Shown in pieces: positions 18,605 through 29,700 of a stretch of 64,000 bases of DNA. This stretch comes from Colias croceus (taxonomy: Eukaryota; Arthropoda; Insecta; Lepidoptera; Pieridae). The first letter of the stretch is position 1; every line of letters begins with the position of its first letter. The notes below the pieces were generated by a model. The model was given only the letters and a program-made list of their open reading frames with translations. It ran no database searches and was not told the origin of the DNA. The translations under genes and the position numbers were made by a program. The stretch is taken from contig NC_059548.1 of the NCBI RefSeq assembly GCF_905220415.1, forward strand, positions 10,976,501-11,040,500, read 5' to 3'.

Positions 18605-19850
18605 CGGGACACACATACACTCACACGTAGAGTTAACACACGTTTGGATACAAACACTCAAACACAAAGAGGCACGTAGATATATAGATAAGTGGACACA
18701 AGGCTACACAGAAACTTAGAGGTACATCGCTAGAACCAAATGCGAACTGACACATAGCCACACGGCGACAGACATACACTGGATATACCGCCACGAATAG
18801 ACACAGGGTACACCGCCACGAACAGACACATAGGGTACACCTCCACAAACAGACACATAGGGTACACCTCCACGAACAGACACATAGGGTACACCTCCAC
18901 GAACAGACACATAGGGTACACCTCCACGAACAGACACAGGGTACACCGCCACGAACAGACACATTGGGTACACCTCCACGAACAGACACAGGGTACACCG
19001 CCACGAACAGACACATTGGGTACACAGCCACAACCAGATAAACGAACTCAGAATTATTTATATAGGCAAAAGACACATATTGTGGGTACACTAAACATTA
19101 TTGTCATTTGTATAAACCCAAATGTATCTGCATAATATCTGATACGTTAGAATAACGCATGTATATATGGTTGTGGTTTTTAGGGTGCAAATATTATAAA
19201 CAAGTTAAAATTCTATTTCGTACTGTATCGCGCGTCAACTTTCTATAAGTTATGTCTTATAAACTTAAGTGCCCTTAAACTTTGTGTACTCATCATATAC
19301 TCTGAACATAACGTTCTAGACATAATAATTTGAAATATATTTATGCACCTAATGCGATCTCTAGCTTATTCTTAGCTTAACGTTCATTGTAGAAACAGAC
19401 TGATATGATTTTAGATTTTTTATGCAGAATTAGAAATATTTAGCATTTGTTAGAACAATTTGCAAGTTGGCGGTCAACTTTGAAGATTGATGTTTATTTT
19501 ACTTTAGAATCACCTCGCCTTTTTGTATTCTTAGACGTTGTTTCTCTTAAATATTGGTGCTTACAGTTTTAATATGAAATCATGTACATAAAGAAATGTT
19601 TTTATGTGTCAAATGCTTTTATGAATATATTTTAAGATTAAATCGTATTCTGGATGAATACATTATGCTAAGCTTATATTATTGCTGTATTAGAGCAACT
19701 TTTGTAATATATTGGTGTAATTTTAATAAAAAAGAGGAGGAAGAAATAAATATTTTTGTATAATTTCAATTATTATGTATCATAAGTTACTGTAATTGTG
19801 TTCATCTGTTTAGTCATGTGTGTTATTTTGTTATGTTAAAATAAATTCAT
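18605..19850 (+). other. Probable 3' UTR of mio with several poly(A) signals
   Basis: The sequence after the mio stop has no ORF with similarity to anything I recognise. AATAAA hexamers occur at 19725-19730 and 19744-19749, with another AATAAA-containing word near 19841. The transcript end is inferred from these signals. A tandem array sits at 18781-19035 inside this UTR. Confidence 0.5.
18781..19035 (+). repeat. 25/27-bp minisatellite in the mio 3' UTR
   Basis: Ten units start at 18781, 18806, 18833, 18860, 18887, 18914, 18939, 18966, 18991 and 19018. The consensus opens gggtacacctccacgaacag and ends acacata, acacatt or acaca. Units are 27 bp, or 25 bp when the last two bases are missing. 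Long minus-strand ORFs here are artefacts of the repeat. Confidence 0.9.
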
Positions 19851-19885
19851 TTTTCTGAATTCGACTGTTTTATTTATCTAACGAA

Positions 19886-20045
19886 ATTTCCGACAGCAGC
19901 TTCGCCCGCATAGTCAAAGGTAAACCCGCAGAATTCCCGTTTCTGTGGGATTTCCGGGATCAAACCCATCCTCCATTCCTCAAGTCTCTAGCTATCTCTG
20001 TACAAAATTTGAATTAAATCCATGCAGTAGTTTTTAAGTTGTTAG
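19886..20045 (+). repeat. Second RTE-like LINE 3'-end fragment
   Basis: Contains cagcttcgcccgcatagtca, tgggatttccgggatcaaac and aaatccatgcagtagttttt, the same layout as the fragment at 18228. It lies just past the mio poly(A) region. Confidence 0.6.
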
Positions 20046-20681
20046 TATTGTTATTTGATGAAAAAAAAACAAGAATTGGTATCGTTTGTTGTGAAATTGC
20101 TGTCCCCCGAGAATAAAATGATAATCGCAAAAACACAACTTTTCAGGAAAAATAAAAAACCGAAAAGTGACTATGACTTTCCAAGCAATAGACGTAAAGA
20201 GATGAAAAAGGCTCAGTGGTAGATAATTTATTAAACTTTTATTATCTTTAAAAATAATTTTAATAACGTTATCCAACTGATTATAATTGAATTTTAAATA
20301 GTAGCATTGGACTGATGTCTAAATTTCCTAATTAACACTTTTTGAAACATCGAATCTTGCAAAAAAATTAATTCCAAATTGGTTCAGTGATTTCGGAGTG
20401 AGGAAGAGCTGAACAGGAATATAATTACTATCGCCATTATACTAAGAATTTTTAATTACTATCGCCATTATACTTACTAAGAATTTTCTTTTCACTAAAT
20501 TGCAATACCCTTTCACAAAAATTCAATAATGAATAATGTCATCAACTCATGAATTGACCTGCTTAACTACCTATTTCATCGTTAGAACTTGAAAAAGAAC
20601 AAGTTTACTTCGAATTCTTGATCCATTTTTTGAGACATAAAATGATGAAAAATCATAGCCCATTCATATTATGTCGTCAGT

Positions 20682-20889
20682 CTATAAGTTATGTCTTAAA
20701 AACTTAAGTTCCCTTAAAAAGTCACTTTGTGTACTCATCAATACTCTGGGCAGTACGGTCAAGACATCAATACAAAATAATTTGAAATATATTTTAAACA
20801 AGCAATCATACGATCTCTAGCTTATTCATAGCTTTACGTTCATTGTAGAAACAGACTGATATGATTTTAAACTTTATATGCAGAATTAG
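20682..20889 (+). repeat. Diverged duplicate of part of the mio 3' UTR
   Basis: This segment re-reads 19243-19433 in the same orientation. Shared words in order are ctataagttatgtctta, aacttaagt, tttgtgtactcatca, ataatttgaaatatat, cgatctctagcttattc and attgtagaaacagactgata. Small indels and substitutions separate the copies. Confidence 0.8.
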
Positions 20890-21154
20890 TCACACTTATA
20901 ATTTTGAGCTATCTGATATGTGCAAGATTATGTTAATGTTATCTACCGTTTTACTAAAATACAAACAAAAGTAGGTATAAGTTAGATCTGTGGTATAAGT
21001 AATATAAGAACTTTTTTTGTAAAATTTGAATGGTCTATATTTTGTTGGTCCTGTGGTTGGTCTCTAGTGTAAAAAAATATTCGCTCGAACTCGGAACATG
21101 ATTAAATAAGGGTTTGAATGAAAAGTATATCAATGTATTTTGATTTCCATTATT

Positions 21155-21350
21155 GAAGTGAAACTTTTTTATCGGGGTTGGAAAAAATTTAGTGTAACAT
21201 TTTTTCGTTACGCGCCATCTTTTTCTTATCTCTACCACACGTCGACGTATTTCTGTGAAGTTGCATATAGTAAATTTTTTTTTGAAAAATAAGGTCATAA
21301 AGAAGTTTCTCTTTACGTGTGTACACTAAAACACGCACACATTTTTTGTT
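21155..21350 (-). repeat. Dispersed repeat, copy 1 (inverted relative to 37901-38102)
   Basis: The + strand reads gaagtgaaac...cggggttgg...tgtaacattttttcgttacg...ctctaccacacgtcgacgta...aataaggtcataaagaag...gtgtacac. This is the reverse complement of 37901-38102 with scattered differences. I recall it as common in lepidopteran genomes. It is intergenic here. Confidence 0.75.
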
Positions 21351-22200
21351 AAGATTTATAGTGAGATTCTTTTGATATTTGTTTTTTGATTTTGATTCTT
21401 TAATTTACGTTTGAAAATTATTGAAACTACATGATAATCTTATTTTTGCATGTATTTGCTCAGGTAATTTAGTTTTGTTTAAATTACGTTGTACAATTGA
21501 TAGCGATGAATTTAAAGAGTCGCAACACTCACTAAAGTAAGAAGTGGTGTATTGCTGGATAGTTCTTTAAAATTTAAATTAAGTTTAATGAATGAATTTT
21601 AATGTATTTTAAAAGCATTTAAATACAGAAAAAATTGTTAATTTTAATTTTAAGAGTAAGAACTTCTATGGCAAAAAAGGGTTGAAAAAAAGGGTTTCGT
21701 TGGATAGGTCTAAATATAATAGTTAATTGTTAGCTTTTTATTTTTGTGGATTGATAAATTTTATAATTGCCATAATGACATTAGCACTTAATTATTTTAA
21801 AATAGCAGTAGAATATGTTGCGTCGTTTGGGTATTATATTCATAATTTATTTTGTATTTTAGCAATAACAGAGGTAATTTTGCCAGGAAAAATGTTATAT
21901 GGAAAAAAATATCCAGATATAAATAGTTAGGTACCTACTAAATGATGATAATTGGAGTTGAAATAATGTTTTATTTAATCTACAGACATACTAAATTCTA
22001 TGTAATCGTGTCGTGTGTACATGATTTAAAAAGAGAGAAAGAATTAAGTATCATAAGCGTTTTATTTTCTCTAAATGTAAGTCCTGAAGGAATGATTCAT
22101 TGCAGCTGTAGAGTGTAGCGTGTTTTTTATCAGATTAATAGTAGGTACTTACTTTTCATAGGGAATTGTCTTATGTTAGATCAAATAAAAATGCCAAAGT
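21351..22200. other. AT-rich intergenic DNA between mio and HDAC4
   Basis: Nothing recognisable. A 67-codon hydrophobic ORF at 21727-21930 lacks an ATG start and looks like a by-product of AT-rich composition. Confidence 0.5.
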
Positions 22201-23026
22201 ATTTCCAAATATATATATTTAATATATACATTCATTAAATAATTATTTCATTTGTTTTCCATTGTAACAATAAAATTCTCAAAGACACAACATTGTTTAA
22301 ATCTGTTAATCGCGCGGATCGAATCCGAGTCGCGGCGGCGCGAGGCCGATACAAAAATATACGTTACATAAATGTACGTTACATACAGACAGAACCGCGC
22401 CGCTTCCTTATATACACATAGCTCAATGTATCCCACACGGCGCGGCAAATAACATCGCTATAAATTATATTGCACGAATGGCGACAAGCCGCACTCTGCG
22501 GCGAAAACATCTCAGTTCCAACAAATATAAACATCTACGTCAACATACGTCTCAACCGAACATTTAAATATCTGAAAACAGTCATAAGTATTTTATTTAC
22601 AAGAGCGACGCGACGCGCCGAAAACATCAAATATACAAATTTATGTTCAAAATACATAAAAAATAGTTCCACTAGAGCGTCCCGCGGCGGGACTCAGGGA
22701 ACGTCCGCCGTTAGACATTCTCATATAAAAATAACAATTATTTACCATTACTGGGTTACAATATAATATCTATACACAGATTTCACTAAGTGGAGCGGCG
22801 GGCGGCACTCACCAATATAATCTATTTAAATATTTATTTACAACGAAAGCGCAGCTCTCCGGCCGCCCGCCGCGTTACGGCTACTTTACACAAATGGGGC
22901 TTATCGTATTTATCGTACACGTAATATTTAGTCACAAAACAAGCTCACCTTGCGATGTTTTGTACGAGAGAAGTAAACTTACAACTTAACACGATCAGCA
23001 CATTGCCGCAAGCAACAACAAGGGGA

Positions 23027-23106
23027 CGCGCGCGTGTGCGTGCGTGGGGCGCGTGTGTGCGTGCGTGCGTGTGTACACAGACACACAGACACGCACACAC
23101 GCACGG
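23027..23106 (-). repeat. GT/AC hairpin in the HDAC4 3' UTR
   Basis: A run of alternating GT/GC (gtgtgcgtgcgtgcgtgtgt) is followed at once by alternating AC (acacagacacacagacacgc), so the strand can fold on itself into a long imperfect hairpin. The alternating purine-pyrimidine sequence could also adopt Z-DNA. Confidence 0.6.
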
Positions 23107-23351
23107 GAACGCGGCGGATATCTTTGGTATGACGCGCGCCGGCGCCGGCTCGCTGCTGAGGGGACAGCTATACTAACTTGTACATCAATCGGAACAAACT
23201 TATCGGAACTGTATTCCATAAAGGGCAAGAAACGTCCCGGACAACATTAAAAAATATTTCATATTTTTGACAAAAGACAAATCTAGTAACAGTAAAGTGC
23301 GAGCCGGCACCAGGCCATCGCGGCTGAGGCCCACGCGCTCCCTCCGAGCGG

Positions 23352-23373
23352 CCCCCCCCCCTCCCCTCACCCC
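23352..23373 (-). other. Candidate G-quadruplex in HDAC4 mRNA 3' UTR
   Basis: On the mRNA sense (minus) strand there are G4, TGA, G4, A and then ten G residues, enough for four G-tracts with short loops. Nearby, 23655-23730 is G-rich on the opposite strand and so C-rich in the mRNA. Folding is inferred from sequence. Confidence 0.5.
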
Positions 23374-23788
23374 GCACTGGACTGCGTGGAGCTACGTAGG
23401 CTGACCGGGACTCCATTCAATTAATTTATAAACACAAAAGATCAGCGAAAAGCGGCCTAGCTCCACACAATACAGTACGGGCGAGTCGGAGTCGACAAAA
23501 ATGTGCGACAAAAGGTCACGCGGACGAGGAGCCGTTCGGTAGCCCCACGGCGGGGACGGTCCCCGGACGGGACACACACACACGCGTGTCCGTATAGTTT
23601 ACAGTTTGTACACAAATCTTAAAATATTAAAGCTTTCAAATTAAGATTTCGTCTGGAGCGGGGTCGCACGGGGCGCGGGGCGCGGAATGTTGTGTGCGGG
23701 GGGAGAGGGGGGGGGAGGGTGGGACACTATGGGATATAGGGGAGTGAGGACGGTGGATGTAGGGACATTAGGACTAAAGTTCAACCGC

Positions 23789-26700
23789 TCATTTGCCTTC
23801 ATCTTGCTCCATCGGCTCTTCAGACACAGATCGTGAGCTCTCCGAACGACTGAAAAGAAAAAAGGTAACGTTAAGTATAACTATATATGTTATTAGTAGA
23901 TTGATGTCGTTTCAAAAGACTATGTTTTTTATACTTAAAAGGTATAACTAAACTGAATGATGTTTTTACTAATGCAAATTTAAATAATTTCAGAATTTGA
24001 AACTATGACAATTTTGCACTTTAAATTAAGTGTGCGAATGTCTGTACTTTGAAGTATAATAATACTTCTACGAATAATACATGAAATAAATTCATTAGTT
24101 GAATGTAAAGAATTTCGCCAAAAGAGCATGTTGGACAACTGATGTTTTCTGTTGTATAATTTGACTAATTGGTCTAAATTGATTGCGAGAATGTTCTCTT
24201 ACCTGAGCGCGAGCGGCAGCGGGTGCGGGGGGTGCGCGTGCGCGGGGGGCGGGTGCGCGGGGGGCGGGTGCGCGGGGGGCGGGTGCGGCAGCAGGGCGGG
24301 CGCGGGCGGGTGCATGGACAGCGTGGCCATGGCGGCGGCCGTGTCGGCGGCGTCGCGCTCGGTCTGCAGGCGGCCCAGCCGCGCGCCCGCCACGGCCGGC
24401 GCCGCGTCCAGCGCCGACACGCCCACGAGCGGCAGGAAGCGCTTGACGGCGGGCCAGTGCGGCGCCTGCGCGGCCAGCGCGGCCCGCAGCGCGAGCTGCG
24501 CGCGCGCGTGCGGCACGCGGGCCAGCTCGGCCAGCGCCGGCGCCGCGCCGCGCTCGCCCAGCAGCGCGCGCACGCACTCCGCCGCGCAGTCGCACATGGC
24601 CGCCAGGTCGTACCCGCCCTCCAGCGACAGCACCACCTGCACACCACGACCGATGAGTCACGGCGGATTAAACATACGTTCCGACGTAAAAGCTTATAAA
24701 CATAAAAAATGACACAAACTACACCTAAAAGTATCCCGCTAACAAAAGCATTTTTATATATTTTAATCCCTGTTTAAGTTAAACATTGCAACCCCTTCAT
24801 AAAAATTTATAATATATAGCAAATATATAAATATGACATTTCCTACGTCAAATCAAAGTCAAAAGAAGGTAGGGAACGCTCGAGCTCCAATGTTCTGTCA
24901 CCGGCTCGCGCTCCACTGTCTCTATAGTTTTATGACAAATCGAAGACCACCGCTTACCTTCCCGTTGGCGAGCTGCATGAGGTCGCGCGTCATGTGCGCG
25001 AAGCAGGCGGGCGACACGTTGTAGCCGCCCATCGGCGCGGGGTGCCCGCCCGCCGCGTCGAACCCGCACGACACCAGCACTATCTCCGGGTCGTACTCCT
25101 GTAACAAACACGTATAAACGTAAAAACCACATGTGTAGCTTCAGATCCGGCTCGAAGGACCACTACATTTAAATCGTACAATTCAAATGTACAATCTTTA
25201 AAAGTATTTTATACAATATAAAAAAGTAAATTACGTAAGAAAAACTTGACACATCAAAATTCCAATGAACATAATCTGATAAACAGTGTAGTTAGACGTG
25301 CGGTGGGTACCTTGGCGATGGGCATGACGAGCGTGCGGAAGGCGGCGAGGTACTCGGCGTCGGCGAGCGGCGGGTGGCCGGGCCAGGCCACGTTGACGGT
25401 GTAGCCCAGCCCCGCGCCCGCCCCGCACTCGCTGGCCGCGCCCGTGCCCGGGAAGAAGTTGCCGTCGTCGTGCCGGTGCAGCGAGATGTACAGCACCGAC
25501 GGGTCCTCGTAGAAGATCTGCTGCGTGCCGTTGCCGTGGTGCACGTCCTGCCACACGACACTCAATTGTTATACAAACATACTACAGCGGACCCAGAGCA
25601 GAGCCTTGCGGAACACCTCTACGTTCAATAAATGTTGAACTGAACATAGTCTTGTTTGTGTTACTATTATTTAGTCACAAATTTAGATCGGGTTTAAATA
25701 ATAGTATTTAACTGCATTTTGCAATTGTAATTGTGAAAATTTGACGTTTTGTAGCTAGGTTAACGAAGTCAAACGCTTTCACAAGAACTTAAAATTTTCT
25801 TCCCAAATTATAAACAGTATGCAAACTTTTGATTATAAAGAAGATATAGGTAAACCAGAATCTGATGGCAATTAGGGAAATCAAAATTTTGAGTGTGCAA
25901 CCCTAGGGAAAATGGACTGAACGATCTTGATACTGCTTATTTTTTAGTTTGTTCTCAATATCATTAGTCACATTACATAAGTGGACAATACTGTACTTAA
26001 TAATGAGATATCCACTTAATATTATGCAGGTACAATTACTTACATGTATAATATACATATTACTTTTATACAGGTAATACCTACATTCACATACCTATAT
26101 TTGTATGTTCATTATCATGTGCCATGTGAAAATATCGCTGTATATCGATAGAAAACTAGACTGCTTATAATTTTTTATAAAATAAAATAAAACTATGTTT
26201 ATTTTCGTAAGTATAAACAGATACACACACTATAAAATTGACTTGGACAGCTTGGACTTGACGAATAGCCGTATTGGAAACTCCTGTAATAAGTTTTCAT
26301 AAAATTATATTTCAATCAACAAACAATATTATAGTTACCTACATTATTTTTTAATTGAAAGTATCAAAGCCGGTAAGTCCAATTTACCAATAAAATCTTC
26401 TAAATTGAAAATTTTGATGTGTTTGACCCTTCTTCATCAAATATTTTTGTATACACATTATAAACCACACCTCTTGCTTGTGATCACAGCGGCTTTTTCG
26501 ACATTTTCGAAGATTTTTTAGACAAAATCCTAAAAATTATTTATCAACTGCAAAAAAGACAAATAATTTGACAACCAATTTGATAGTTGTCAAATAAGTT
26601 GCCACATGAAAATCTTTTATTTCTTAAATATAAATATGCCATCAGATTCTGGTAGACCTATAACCCACCCAATCGACGATAAGTATCCTCTGCAGACCGA

Positions 26701-29700
26701 GCCGCTGGTGAAGTTGCTTGGCGGCGACGGCCACGTTATTGAAAAAGCAGAAGCCCATGGCCTGGTTTGGCTCTGCGTGGTGGCCGGGCGGTCGGACTAC
26801 TGCGAACCTACAATATTAGATATTGCATTATATTTTTTTTTCAAAATATACATGTATGTATAATTAAATATTTAGTATTATTCTCTTCGTCTAAATTTTA
26901 TACATGGTAATTTTTTATTTCATAAAAACTTAATGTATCGGTTGTGGTATAATTGATCATGTTATAATATTTATTGTTACATTTTTTATTGAATTTTTGA
27001 GAATTGAATATTTATATTCACTTGAGTATTCACTTGAGTATATTCACTTATATTTAACATGCTGATTACATACACGTAAACTGTTTTGATCACCATAAAA
27101 TTTATTTTCATTTAACTTGCCAGTTAGTGTGTGCGTTTAATACATTCATGCAATCTGTCAACGCAATAGTATTGCAAGCGTGTTACCCGTTGCGCAGCTC
27201 GTTGCGCGCGGTGCGCAGCGCCAGGTCGAGCAGCGCGCCGGCGGCCAGGCGCGCGGCGGCCGGCGTGTGCGCCTCGCTCCACGGCGTGTCCGCGTCCACG
27301 CCCAGCCCGCCGCACGCCAGCCGCACCAGCCGCAGCGCGCGGGGGCCGGTCCCACCCCCACCGCCCGCCGCGCCGCCCGCCGGCCCGCCCGCCGCCGGGC
27401 CGGGGGCCGCCCCCACCGCCGCGCGCTCGCGCGACCGCCCGCCGAACGCGTACACGTGAGACTCCGTGTGCACCGACTGCGGCACAGGCAAGATAAAATC
27501 GTTAAACAACGGTACGAATATGTGAACAATAACATTAACAAACATTCAGGAGATTTTGAACTGAGTTTTTTTTTATAAATAATAAAAAGCTAAATCCAAA
27601 ACAAATAACATTCTGATTTAAGATTACGTTAGTCAAATAACGTCACAAACGACAGACAATTGATACTAAGATACGATGTACAATAATCTACTTCTAAAGC
27701 ATTTGATAATAGATTTCAAAAGGTTTTTAATGATTGATTAGTTTTAATCTATATTTTAATTTGAATAAAAACTTTAATGACTACAAGATCATACCTGTAA
27801 CTCCTCAAAGGTGGCCTTCCTGGGCCTCGTGCGCTCCGTCCTCGCGGCGAGGCCGGTCTCACAGAGCCGCGCCCACACGGACTGCAGCCGCCCGCCGTGC
27901 TCCGGGTGCGTGGGGGCGTGCGCGCCGCAACCGCACCTGACGGACACGATATACAACTTATATACAACGTTTATATGCAGAAGCAGGCTATTTTGATCCT
28001 TCGAGCCGGATCCGATAGAAAAATAGCAAAAATTAATAGCGCAATACAACAATAACGTAAATTTGTTACATTAAAAAAGACAAAAAAAAATAAAATAAAA
28101 ATCAACAATAAAAGGTGCATCAAATAAAGCAACTAAAACGTGTGAACAAAAAATCACCACTTTGCGAGTGTGTGGCGAGCGCTTTACCCATGTTTGAGCA
28201 TGAGTGCGTCGTAGGCGAGGCCGGTGGGGGGGGTGCGCGCGCCCACCAGCGGGGACGACAGCGCGCGCGCGAGGGGCGCCGCGCCCACGGCGGGCACGGG
28301 CGCGGCGCCCGGCGGCAGCGCGGGGGCGCCGGCCGCGGGGCGCCGCGCCGTCAGGTCGATCACCTCGCCCTCCTCGCCCACCTCGCGCAGCTGCGCCGCC
28401 GCCGCGTCGTGCGCGCGCGTCAACACCTGACGAATCATATTCAAAGGTTGAAATATGGAATAGGAACAATAAAAAGTATTGCAGTCAGTGTTGTTTCGAT
28501 ATCAGGCTCAAAGGACCAATTTAACATTACATTTCCATTTTACATTCTAATTATATTAATTACAGTAAAAAAAAAATATTATTAAAAATTATACAGGGTG
28601 TAATCGTTAAGTGTGCACAGGCGATTTTTCCGTAAGTATTACAGATAACAAAAAACTTTAAACTGATATCGAAAGTACTTAACCTAATGAGTAAAATGGC
28701 CGTAATAATTTTTTTTAAATAAATCGAGAAATATCAAAAAAATTATCTTTAAACCCTCTGTTCGAGCAGCGAACAAATATTTTATTTTAAATTACTTATT
28801 ATCCATAGTTACATTACATATTACAATAATTGAGTAATAACGTAAATGAGGTCAAGCTGCCTCAGCAGTATTATCGTGCGACGGCCGAGCCGGCAGGAAA
28901 GCGCAGTTCACCTCGACCCAGCGCCCGAGTGCTAATCTATCCGCTCGAATCCGCGTTAAATCATAGACATATAATTATTAGCAGCAATTAAAGTGTTCCC
29001 AGTTGTCCTTTATTTATTTATTTATGGAATTTTCCGGGGATTTCCAGGCATTTTCCACGCTTTTTCCGGACATTTTCACGCATTTTCCGGATATTTTCCG
29101 GGAATTTTCCAGGCATTTTCCACGCTTTTCCGGACATTGTCACGCATTTTCCGGATATTTTAAGGGAATTTTCCGGGAATTTCCAAGGCATTTTCCAGAC
29201 ATTTTCCGGGGAGTTTCCCAGGCATTTTCCACGCTTTTCCGGACATTTTCAAGCATTTTCCGGGGGGTTTCCCAGGCATTTTCCACGCTTTTCCCGGACA
29301 GTTGTCACGCATTTTCCGGATATTTTCCGGGCGTGTCCCAGGGATTTTCCGGAAATTTTACGTAAAAATGTCCGGGAAAAGCGTGGAAAATGCCTGGAAT
29401 ATCCCCGGAAAATGTCAGGGAAATGTCCGGAAAATGCCTGGAAAAAATTCTGGAAAATATCCGGAAAATGCGTGAAAATATCCGGAAAATGCGTGAAAAT
29501 GTCCGGAAAAAGCGTGGAAAATGTCACTTCAAATTTGCGAAGTAATTAAAGCAGAAAACCAAAAACAGAAAAAGAAAGCTAAAATCTTTCATATTAAATG
29601 TATATATATGGGATATTCATATTTCATACTAAATGTATGAGAGGGTTTAAGGATAATTTTTTTGATATTTCTCGATTTATTTTTAAAAACTTATTACGGC

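Larger units (their letters stand above)
22200..23788 (-). other. Probable 3' UTR of HDAC4
   Basis: Downstream (minus) of the HDAC4 stop at 23789, base composition stays mixed with GC-rich patches to about 22250 and then turns AT-rich. On the minus strand an ATTAAA lies near 22217 and AATAAA-like words near 22829 and 22578. The end is inferred from composition and signals only. The UTR contains the G-rich/C-rich tracts and GT/AC hairpin listed separately. Confidence 0.45.

Noticed and set aside
18633..19091. Three long overlapping minus-strand ORFs reading CSWRCTLCV-like repeats
   Set aside because: They arise because the 25/27-bp minisatellite unit has no stop in several frames. No start context, domain or conservation is visible.
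21727..21930. 67-codon hydrophobic ORF resembling a membrane-protein fragment
   Set aside because: It starts at a non-ATG codon, has no splice sites that extend it and matches no family I know. AT-rich DNA produces such Phe/Ile/Leu strings.
26606..26863. 85-codon + strand ORF with good-looking composition
   Set aside because: It is antisense to a real HDAC4 exon (26807-26669) that encodes RPPGHHAE and ILIVDW with proper splice sites.
29003..29527. Overlapping ORFs on both strands reading FSTLFPDIF-like repeats
   Set aside because: They are translations of the palindromic TTTTCCGG array, not a structural protein.
29003..29527. Possible CRISPR-like array
   Set aside because: Repeats have no regular unique spacers and both orientations alternate. 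Host context is eukaryotic.
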